Source: Halieaceae bacterium (GTDB lineage: Bacteria > Pseudomonadota > Gammaproteobacteria > Pseudomonadales > Halieaceae). Taken from it: a stretch of 30,109 nucleotides of DNA. Every line of letters begins with the position of its first letter. Position 1 is the stretch's first letter. The stretch spans positions 4,430 through 34,538 of the forward strand of contig NYTG01000024.1 in assembly GCA_002683395.1 (NCBI GenBank). Direction: 5' to 3'. The translations under genes were made by a program, and so were the position numbers. Below are positions 23,742 through 30,109 of this stretch, piece after piece. Under the pieces are notes generated by a model. That model ran no database searches and had not been told where the DNA came from. It saw only the letters and a program-made list of their open reading frames with translations.

Positions 23742-24839
23742 ATGTTACTTCCTGTCACAGAGGACCAGTTCCTGGCTGAATATTGGCAGCAGAAGCCGTT
23801 GCTGTGTCCCCGCGCATTGCCGCACTTCCGCTCTCCCCTCTCTGCCGAGGAGCTTGCTGGTCTAGCCATGGAAGCCGATGTAGAGAGCCGGCTAGTGTGG
23901 CAGGACGCAGGCGCATGGCAGCAACGACAGGGCCCCTTCACAGCGGAGCACTTTCAACGTGAGGGGCCCTGGACGCTGCTAGTGCAAGGGGTCGATAGCT
24001 GGGCTCCAGCCGTCTCGGCACTCAGAAACGAATTACCCAAAGTACCCCGGTGGCGCTTTGACGATGTCATGGTGAGCTTTGCCACCGACGGGGCCGGCGT
24101 AGGCCCGCATTTCGATCGCTACGATGTGTTCCTGTTGCAGGGAACAGGGCAGCGGGAGTGGCGCATCGGACCACACTGTGATGACACGACAGCGCAATTG
24201 AATGAGAACGGCCTCAGCCTATTGCCGCCTTTTGAGCCGGAGGAGATCTACCTGCTGGACCCCGGAGATGTGCTTTATCTCCCTCCGGGCGTCGCCCACT
24301 GGGGTATCGCTCGCGGTAACGCCATAACTTACTCGCTCGGCTTCCGCGCACCAACGCTTGCCGAATTGACGGCTAGGCGCACCGATGCGGTGCTAGACCG
24401 GCTTTCCTCCACCAGCCTACTCGAGGATGGATATGCTGGCCTAACCCCCGGACGACCCGGTGAAATTACGGCAGAGCATTTGGCGAACGCGCGTGATGCT
24501 ATTCACAATGCCATGGACGCACTCGACACCAATCGGTGGTTTGGTGAGCTGGTGACTGAGCCTGCCGATGCGCTCGAGTGTATCTCCGAAAGTGTGGAAC
24601 CTCTGGGCGATTTCGTTCGACTCGCACCCATCACCCGGATCGCCTGGGCCGCACACGCTCGACACATCGATCTGTTTGTCATGGGCGAATGCGTCGAGAT
24701 CCCCAGGGAGGAGCTGGAGTATCTTGTGACGCTATGTCGCGGCGACTGGCTTGAGAGAAAATCGATGCTCGATCAAGCCGACACGCTCTATCAATACCTC
24801 TGCCAAAAGGGCGCTCTCACGGACGAGGAAATAGAATGA
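23742..24839 (+). CDS. roxA: Ribosomal protein uL16 arginine hydroxylase RoxA/YcfD (JmjC cupin)
   Basis: RoxA is an Fe(II)/2-oxoglutarate oxygenase that hydroxylates an arginine of ribosomal protein uL16 (Arg81 in E. coli). The 365-residue product (E. coli 373) starts LPVTEDQFLAEYWQQKPLL, typical of the family. The JmjC core has VSFATDGAGVGPHFDRYDVF with His123 and Asp125, QGTGQREWRIG, and LYLPPGVAHWGIA with His186, which completes the iron triad. A helical dimerisation region and a winged-helix C-terminus (about 290-365, VTLCRGDWLERKSML) follow, as in YcfD. It converges on meaB with a 21-base gap and no terminator. Confidence 0.94.
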   Translation: MLLPVTEDQFLAEYWQQKPLLCPRALPHFRSPLSAEELAGLAMEADVESRLVWQDAGAWQQRQGPFTAEHFQREGPWTLLVQGVDSWAPAVSALRNELPKVPRWRFDDVMVSFATDGAGVGPHFDRYDVFLLQGTGQREWRIGPHCDDTTAQLNENGLSLLPPFEPEEIYLLDPGDVLYLPPGVAHWGIARGNAITYSLGFRAPTLAELTARRTDAVLDRLSSTSLLEDGYAGLTPGRPGEITAEHLANARDAIHNAMDALDTNRWFGELVTEPADALECISESVEPLGDFVRLAPITRIAWAAHARHIDLFVMGECVEIPREELEYLVTLCRGDWLERKSMLDQADTLYQYLCQKGALTDEEIE

Positions 24840-24860
24840 CGCAGGGGTAGCCTGGTCGTT

Positions 24861-25835
24861 TCAATCGTCCGCCCTCGACAGCGCTAAAATCGTCTGTGCA
24901 GCGCTGAGGGGGGTTTGACTTGCTGAGCGCACTGCGGCCTCAACCTCTGGCATGGCGGCCCTTACCCGGGGATGCTGCGCCAGACCGCTCCGCAACAGCT
25001 CGTCGATCAATTGTCGCATCCAAGTCAGATTCTGTGCCGCACGGGCTTCATCGAATATACCCCCAGATCGCGCCGCCTCTGCATACTCAACGATGGTCTC
25101 CCAGACCGCCTCAATACCTTGCTGGTGAAGTGCGGAGCAAGTCATCACCTTCGGCTCCCAGAAACCCTCATGTTTCAGCAACGACATCGCGCCACGATAA
25201 TGCTGCTGGGTGGTGCGGGCCAACGTCTCGCTGGCGCCATCTGCCTTATTCACGACGATCGCATCTGCGAGCTCGAGGATGCCTTTCTTGATCCCCTGAA
25301 GCTCATCACCCCCTCCTGGGAGCATTAGCAATAAAAAGAAATCAACCATGCCCGCCACTTGGTGCTCTGACTGGCCCACTCCGACCGTCTCAACCAGTAT
25401 GACGTCATAGCCTGCTGCTTCGCAGAGCAAAAGCGACTCCCGCGTTTTAAAGGCCACGCCACCCAGCGCCTTGCCCGCTGGGGAGGGTCTGATAAAGGCA
25501 GCCTCAGATCGAGACAAGCGCTCCATCCGGGTCTTATCGCCTAGTATGGAACCGCCGGCCACTGGCGAACTGGGATCGACCGCCAGCACAGCAAGTCGAT
25601 GCCCCTTTTCAATGAGGTGCTGACCAAACGTTTCGATAAAAGTCGACTTTCCCACACCGGGGACACCTGTCACGCCGATCCTGATGCTGCTCCCAGTGTG
25701 AGGCAGCAGCGATTTCAGCAGCGTCTGTGCCGCGTCCCTGTCGGTCTCGCGCTGACTTTCTACAAGGGTAATCGCCTTGGCCAGCGCTCTGCGATCACCC
25801 GATAGGATCGCTTCAACTGTTGGCGTTGATGGCAT
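24861..25835 (-). CDS. meaB: Methylmalonyl-CoA mutase chaperone GTPase MeaB (ArgK family)
   Basis: MeaB is a G3E-family GTPase that gates cobalamin loading and protects methylmalonyl-CoA mutase from inactivation. From ATG 25835 (MPSTPTVEAILSGDRRAL) it has 324 residues; the frame extends 45 bases further into mcm but without family similarity. Motifs are the P-loop GVPGVGKST (57-65), AVDPSSPVAGGSILGDKTRM (switch region), the G3 segment VETVGVGQSE, and base-specificity NKADG. The C-terminal helical dimerisation arm follows. It overlaps the mcm stop by 23 bases, indicating translational coupling. Older databases call this family ArgK/LAO transport ATPase, which is misleading here given the direct mcm context. 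Confidence 0.96.
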   Translation of the reverse strand: MPSTPTVEAILSGDRRALAKAITLVESQRETDRDAAQTLLKSLLPHTGSSIRIGVTGVPGVGKSTFIETFGQHLIEKGHRLAVLAVDPSSPVAGGSILGDKTRMERLSRSEAAFIRPSPAGKALGGVAFKTRESLLLCEAAGYDVILVETVGVGQSEHQVAGMVDFFLLLMLPGGGDELQGIKKGILELADAIVVNKADGASETLARTTQQHYRGAMSLLKHEGFWEPKVMTCSALHQQGIEAVWETIVEYAEAARSGGIFDEARAAQNLTWMRQLIDELLRSGLAQHPRVRAAMPEVEAAVRSASQTPLSAAQTILALSRADD

Positions 25836-27960
25836 CAAGGACTTTACGAGCCGCTTCAGGGATCGGCGTGCCGGGCCCAAAGATGAGGGTCACCCCTTTC
25901 TCTTCTAGAAAGGCATAATCCTGCTGGGGAATCACGCCGCCCGCTATCACGATGACCTCGTCGGCACCCTGCGCGCGCAAAGCGTCAATGAGGTCGGGAA
26001 CAAGCGTCTTGTGCCCGGCAGCAAGGCTCGATGCCCCCACTACATGCACATCATTCTCGATCGCTTGTCTAGCGACTTCTTCAGGAGTCGCAAACATCGG
26101 CGACAGGTCAACGTCAAACCCTACATCCGCAAAGGCCGTTGCCACGACCTTGGCGCCCCGGTCGTGACCGTCCTGCCCCATTTTTGCCACCAGCATTCTT
26201 GGCCGCCGGCCATGCTTTTCAACGAAGGCGTCGATATCCATAGAGATGCCCTCCCAGTTGGCGTCCTCAGCATACGCCGCACCATACACCCCCGACACGG
26301 TCTGCGCATTGGCGACAAACCGACCGTACACGTTTTCCAATGCGTCGGAGATCTCCCCTACCGTTGCGCGGCAACGCGTGGCGTTTACGGCCAGATCCAG
26401 CAAATTGCCCTCTCCCGACGAAGCGGCCGCGGTGAGCGCTTGCAGAGCCGAACTGCACGCCTGCTCGTCACGAGTCGCGCGTACGTCATTCAACCGTGCT
26501 AGCTGAGCGTCGCGGACTTGCTCATTGTCGATCTCCAGAATATCAACCGCGTCCTGCTCATCGATCTGAAACTTGTTCACGCCGACGATGACATCCTCGC
26601 CACGATCGATGCGGGCCTGCTTCTTGGCAGCAGCTTCTTCAATGCGCAGCTTGGGCACCCCGCTCTCGATCGCTTTGGCCATGCCGCCCAGCTCATCGAT
26701 CTCGGCAATCAGCTCCCGCGCTTTGGCTGCCATATCGTGTGTGAGGCTCTCCATCATGTAGGACCCCCCCCAAGGATCGACCACCTGCCCGATCCCGGTC
26801 TCCTCTTGAAGCACAAGCTGGGTGTTGCGGGCTATCCGTGCCGCAAAATCCGAAGGCAAAGCGATCGCTTCATCGAGTGCGTTGGTGTGCAAAGATTGGG
26901 TGCCACCAAACACTGCCGCCATCGCCTCGATAGTAGTGCGAACGATGTTGTTATAGGGATCTTGCTCCGTTAATGACCAGCCTGAGGTCTGGCAGTGAGT
27001 GCGAAGCATGCCGCTTTTAGGATTGGTTGGGCCAAAGGCCTCGACGATCTCAGCCCACAGCAACCGGGCGGCCCGCATCTTGGCAATTTCCATGTAGAAA
27101 TTCATCCCGATGCCCCAAAAGAAACTGAGGCGGGGGGCAAAATCGTCGATCTTAAGACCCGCAGCAATGGCTGTTTGTATGTACTCCTTGCCATCAGCGA
27201 GCGTGTAGGCAAGCTCCAAGGCGGTATTCGCACCCGCCTCCTGCATGTGATACCCGGAGATCGAGATGGTATTGAACTTGGGTAGATTCGAAGAACAATA
27301 AGCGATGATGTCACCAATGATGCGCATGCTTGGTGTGGGCGGATAAATATAAGTGTTGCGCACCATGAATTCTTTAAGGATATCGTTCTGGATTGTCCCG
27401 GAAAGGGCTGAGGGCGCAACCCCTTGCTCTTCGGCGGCCACGATATACCCGGCCAACACCGGTAGCACCGCGCCATTCATGGTCATGGAAACAGAGATCT
27501 GATCGAGGGGAATACCATCGAACAGGATTTTCATATCTTCAACCGAGTCGACGGCGACACCTGCCTTCCCGACGTCACCCGAGACACGCGGATGATCAGA
27601 GTCATACCCACGGTGTGTGGCGAGATCAAAGGCAACCGAAATGCCCTGGCCGCCTGCAGCCAACGATTTGCGGTAGAACGCATTGGAGGCTTCAGCTGTC
27701 GAGAACCCCGCGTACTGACGAATCGTCCATCGTCGACCCGCGTACATGGTGGCCTGTGGCCCACGGATATAGGGCGACATTCCTGGCAGCGTATTCGTGT
27801 ACGGCAACTGCTCAAGATCTTCGGCGGTATAGAGGGTTTTCAGGGGAATACCCTCCGGGGTGTGCCAGGTAAACTCCTCCGGCGTCAGTCCCTTGCTCTG
27901 CTTCTCAACCAAGGCGCCCCAGGCAGACAGGTTCGCCGCCTCTGGATCATAAACGCTCAT
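25813..27960 (-). CDS. mcm: Methylmalonyl-CoA mutase, single-chain, cobalamin-dependent
   Basis: Mcm isomerises (R)-methylmalonyl-CoA to succinyl-CoA with adenosylcobalamin. From ATG 27960 it has 715 residues, close to E. coli Sbm/ScpA (714). The TIM-barrel substrate domain shows PYIRGPQATMYAGRRWTIRQYAGFS, SVAFDLATHRGYDSDHPRV, SVSMTMNGAVLPVLAGY and ISGYHMQEAGA. The C-terminal B12 domain has the base-off ligand motif GQDGHDRGAKVVATAF (DxHxxG) and the later IAGGVIP and FGPGTPI loops. Both domains are on one chain, so it is the homodimeric form. The ATG overlaps the mce stop by 4 bases, and meaB overlaps its end. No B12 riboswitch is in the visible part of the operon. Confidence 0.98.
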   Translation of the reverse strand: MSVYDPEAANLSAWGALVEKQSKGLTPEEFTWHTPEGIPLKTLYTAEDLEQLPYTNTLPGMSPYIRGPQATMYAGRRWTIRQYAGFSTAEASNAFYRKSLAAGGQGISVAFDLATHRGYDSDHPRVSGDVGKAGVAVDSVEDMKILFDGIPLDQISVSMTMNGAVLPVLAGYIVAAEEQGVAPSALSGTIQNDILKEFMVRNTYIYPPTPSMRIIGDIIAYCSSNLPKFNTISISGYHMQEAGANTALELAYTLADGKEYIQTAIAAGLKIDDFAPRLSFFWGIGMNFYMEIAKMRAARLLWAEIVEAFGPTNPKSGMLRTHCQTSGWSLTEQDPYNNIVRTTIEAMAAVFGGTQSLHTNALDEAIALPSDFAARIARNTQLVLQEETGIGQVVDPWGGSYMMESLTHDMAAKARELIAEIDELGGMAKAIESGVPKLRIEEAAAKKQARIDRGEDVIVGVNKFQIDEQDAVDILEIDNEQVRDAQLARLNDVRATRDEQACSSALQALTAAASSGEGNLLDLAVNATRCRATVGEISDALENVYGRFVANAQTVSGVYGAAYAEDANWEGISMDIDAFVEKHGRRPRMLVAKMGQDGHDRGAKVVATAFADVGFDVDLSPMFATPEEVARQAIENDVHVVGASSLAAGHKTLVPDLIDALRAQGADEVIVIAGGVIPQQDYAFLEEKGVTLIFGPGTPIPEAARKVLDAINANS

Positions 27961-28370
27961 GCCTGCGTCTCCGAGGGCTCCGACAACTCGATAAGCACAC
28001 CGTCGCAACTCTTCGGGTGAATAAAAATCACTCGGGAACCATGGGCGCCCGGCGTGGGTTCATCACCAATAAACTGGTAGCCTTTTTCTTTTAGTCTCGC
28101 CACGTCGGCGTCAATATCGTCGGTGCGAAAGCAAAGGTGATGAAGACCTCCGCCCCGCTTTTCAAGATAAGTCGAAATCGGGCCACCACCATTGAGTGGG
28201 TGTACCAGCTCAATGTGCGTCTCTGGCACACTGAAAAACGCCGTCGTTGTCTGAGCGGCTTCTACCACCTCATTACCATCGTGACGCAGTCCAAAATCAT
28301 CCAAAAATCGTGCTACGGCCGACTCCAGGTCGGGAACGGCAATAGCGATATGGTCCAATGCAGTAATCAT
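27957..28370 (-). CDS. mce: Methylmalonyl-CoA epimerase
   Basis: The epimerase interconverts (S)- and (R)-methylmalonyl-CoA, linking propionyl-CoA carboxylase to the mutase. The 137-residue product is a vicinal-oxygen-chelate (glyoxalase-fold) protein with two beta-alpha-beta-beta-beta repeats: DHIAIAVPDLESAVARF (6-22) and GGLHHLCFRTDDIDADV (74-90). Likely metal ligands are His7, Glu54 in HIELVHP, His77 or His78, and Glu128 in VLIELSEP. An AAGGG site lies 9 bases upstream of the ATG. It sits between the biotin carboxylase (31-base gap) and mcm (4-base overlap), which fits its step in the pathway. Confidence 0.96.
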   Translation of the reverse strand: MITALDHIAIAVPDLESAVARFLDDFGLRHDGNEVVEAAQTTTAFFSVPETHIELVHPLNGGGPISTYLEKRGGGLHHLCFRTDDIDADVARLKEKGYQFIGDEPTPGAHGSRVIFIHPKSCDGVLIELSEPSETQA

Positions 28371-28401
28371 GAAAAAACGCCCTTAAAAAGGTCTTGGATA
28401 G

Positions 28402-30109
28402 TCAGATAAAAAGTTTCACGAGCTCTGTCGTATGATCCTTCCGGAGTGCAGCCAGGTCGATATCTGATAGCACCTCAACCTTTTCATCCGGTGTCACTTT
28501 AAAGAGTGGCTGACCCTTTGCAATGATCACGCCGTCCCCCTCGACCAATACCTGCTCAACCGTTCCAGCAAAGGGCGCGACAACCTTGTTGAACATTTTC
28601 ATTACCTCAACAATATAAAGCGGCTCCCCTGCTTCAAAATGTTGGCCCGCCTGCACATATAGTGGCGCCTCGGGAACCTCACGGCCGTAAAACATACCGC
28701 CACTCTCGGCTACGATTTCGTCCGACTTGGCGACCGGCGGGGGCGCAAGCGCTCTCGCCATGGCCTTCTGGTGCGCCTCGTCAAGCAGCCTCTCAGGGAA
28801 ATCGATGCTCATGTCGGGCTGAATCGCTAAATCAAAAAAGCCGGTGAACCGCGCCATCGCCGGGAGCAGCTCGAGAATTTCGGTGCCAGCCTGATAACCT
28901 TGATGCGCGGCCTGAACGGCGAGCCAGTCGCCCTCCGACATGCCATCAGGAGCGGCGCCAGACAACAGCTCACACATCGACCTCCAGTCTTCACAGCTAA
29001 AGCGTCTCGTCAGCTCCGCATAGAAATCCTCTGCGTCGGAAAGGATTTCGTGATCATGGTCCCAGATCATATTCGCCGCTGGCAGGGTGTCGTTCCAGTC
29101 GAGCCGCAAAAAATGGTAGGTGTCAGCGAGCACTTCGATCGGGTTTTCTGCCCAGGCGAAATGCCCCGCCTCAAAACGAAACGCCTGCTGGTTCAGGCTG
29201 AGCCACCCCGAGAGCAGATGCGGCGCGGCCATCAACTGCTCAATGGGTCGGATCAATAAGCTCTCTTTCGCCGCCAGCACCTGACGTAATGCGCCCTCCT
29301 CTGCCCCGGCCGCCTCTAGCCTTGCAGTGCACAGCAGCCGCCAAGCGGTATTCACATCCACCCGCCCCGATTCTTTCGCGAGCTCGCCGACCGCCGTGAG
29401 GTAGGGCACGATGAACTGCGTGGTCGGCCTCGCATTCACCGTGCGCCCGAGAAACCAGTGCACCAACCCATAGTGGAAAGCCAAATTGGTCGCCAGATCT
29501 TTACCGCGGAGCCGACTGGCCCTGAGTACCTCTGCCATGTGCTCGTAGGCGGCCTCGCGACTGTCACCCACCGTGAGTAGCAATGCGATATTGGAGTCAT
29601 AGGCACCTGCCAGGGTGTATTCCATAAAGACGTCTGTGTCGGGGTTATGCAGACTAATCCCCTGGTCGTCGCGAATTTCACCCTCAATCGGATCGGACCA
29701 GAACTCAACAATGCCTCCCGCGCTGGGCTGTAACGCATCATTTGTGGCGTTCAGACGCGCCTCTAAGGAATCAGGTAGACGTGGGATCCGCTCAGGCTTG
29801 GGAATACGGGGGCCATGGGCCGCGAGCAGCACCATCGCCTCAACCAGAGACTCCACGACAAAAGCATCCTCGTCGTCTGCAGGATTGACGAAACGCATCG
29901 CGTAACACAGCTCCGACACCCTGTGCTCAACCTGAATACGGGTGTTCATTTCCATGAAGAAATGCTGGTCTCGATCGACAATGCACTCAAATGTTGATAC
30001 CGAATCGAGACCCACGGCTTCACCGAATCGCGCGGCCTCGGACTCCATGGCATCCAGCGTTTTTACGTCCTGAGCCAGAACGGCAGCCTCCTGCTCCGCT
30101 CCCAGTTGC
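28402..30109 (-). CDS. Divergent biotin carboxylase/biotin carrier protein, likely acyl-CoA carboxylase alpha chain (5' end outside window)
   Basis: The frame stays open to the window edge, giving the last 568 residues. The visible chain has the end of the ATP-grasp core with the active-site signature EMNTRIQVEH (53-62), a biotin-carboxylase C-terminal domain (about 112-215) with EARLNA and YDSNIALLLT, a segment of about 240 residues (221-465) I cannot assign, then a biotinyl domain with EVMKMF and biotin Lys504 (codon 28597-28599). A 30-residue tail follows that domain. Departures from AccC/PccA: the helix after the signature is RVSELCYAMRFVNPADDE instead of the usual TGxDLVxxQ pattern, and the usual Lys of YDSMxxKL is Leu. 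Context (mce, mcm, meaB downstream) suggests propionyl-CoA as substrate; a carboxyltransferase partner is not visible and may lie upstream. Confidence 0.85.
   Translation of the reverse strand, partial: QLGAEQEAAVLAQDVKTLDAMESEAARFGEAVGLDSVSTFECIVDRDQHFFMEMNTRIQVEHRVSELCYAMRFVNPADDEDAFVVESLVEAMVLLAAHGPRIPKPERIPRLPDSLEARLNATNDALQPSAGGIVEFWSDPIEGEIRDDQGISLHNPDTDVFMEYTLAGAYDSNIALLLTVGDSREAAYEHMAEVLRASRLRGKDLATNLAFHYGLVHWFLGRTVNARPTTQFIVPYLTAVGELAKESGRVDVNTAWRLLCTARLEAAGAEEGALRQVLAAKESLLIRPIEQLMAAPHLLSGWLSLNQQAFRFEAGHFAWAENPIEVLADTYHFLRLDWNDTLPAANMIWDHDHEILSDAEDFYAELTRRFSCEDWRSMCELLSGAAPDGMSEGDWLAVQAAHQGYQAGTEILELLPAMARFTGFFDLAIQPDMSIDFPERLLDEAHQKAMARALAPPPVAKSDEIVAESGGMFYGREVPEAPLYVQAGQHFEAGEPLYIVEVMKMFNKVVAPFAGTVEQVLVEGDGVIIAKGQPLFKVTPDEKVEVLSDIDLAALRKDHTTELVKLFI

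Noticed and set aside
24840..24860. Possible bidirectional terminator between roxA and meaB
   Set aside because: The 21 bases contain no inverted repeat; transcripts probably overlap or end inside the coding regions.
26011..26502. A 163-codon plus-strand frame inside mcm
   Set aside because: Antisense shadow of the cobalamin-binding region of mcm, without a start context or homologous motif.
1..30109. CRISPR arrays, insertion sequences, prophage or integron features
   Set aside because: No regularly spaced repeats, transposase, integrase or phage structural genes were seen on either strand; gene order is that of a stable core chromosome region.

Overview
This window looks like the chromosome of a free-living gammaproteobacterium, probably a marine one of the OM60/NOR5 (Halieaceae) or a related cellvibrionalean type. 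The evidence is protein similarity recognised by eye, a moderately high GC content, and gene order: serS-crcB-rarA-lolA-ftsK / trxB-aat-bpt-infA / clpA-clpS / icd / rluE-mnmA-hflD-purB closely matches the order I remember from Pseudomonas. The genus is an inference; no 16S or other marker is present.

Layout. (1) 1-4389 is the accessory part: the 5' end of a secreted protein with one CxxCH haem-c motif (minus strand), then a plus-strand set comprising a tiny DUF4266 lipoprotein, a DUF3570 outer-membrane barrel, an ApbE-type FMN transferase without a signal peptide, and an Omp85/D15-like barrel. (2) 4446-12625 holds the periplasmic protease prc (plus) facing a minus-strand block ftsK>lolA>rarA>crcB and serS (chromosome segregation, lipoprotein sorting, replication-fork maintenance, fluoride export, tRNA charging). 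(3) 12836-18366 is an N-degron and thiol-redox block: trxB, aat, bpt and infA on plus, converging on clpS-clpA on minus. Both N-terminal leucyl-transferases, the ClpS adaptor and the ClpA unfoldase sit within about 4.6 kb; clpP is not in the window. (4) 18488-24839 holds icd (minus, with a clear intrinsic terminator) and the plus-strand run rluE, mnmA, hflD, purB, roxA, mostly rRNA, tRNA or ribosomal-protein modification plus purine synthesis. (5) 24861-30109 (minus) is a tightly coupled propionyl-CoA to succinyl-CoA operon: a divergent biotin carboxylase/biotin-carrier protein (5' end outside the window), mce, mcm and meaB.

Most of the window is ordinary, well-known housekeeping DNA. The best candidates for something under-described are the DUF4266-DUF3570-ApbE set, where both partner proteins carry SGA[T/S] tetrapeptides resembling ApbE flavinylation sites, and the unusual biotin carboxylase with a long unassigned middle region. 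I saw no tRNA or rRNA genes, CRISPR arrays, insertion sequences or phage genes. No gap between genes exceeds 300 bases; the longest are the divergent regions at 541-771 and 12626-12835.
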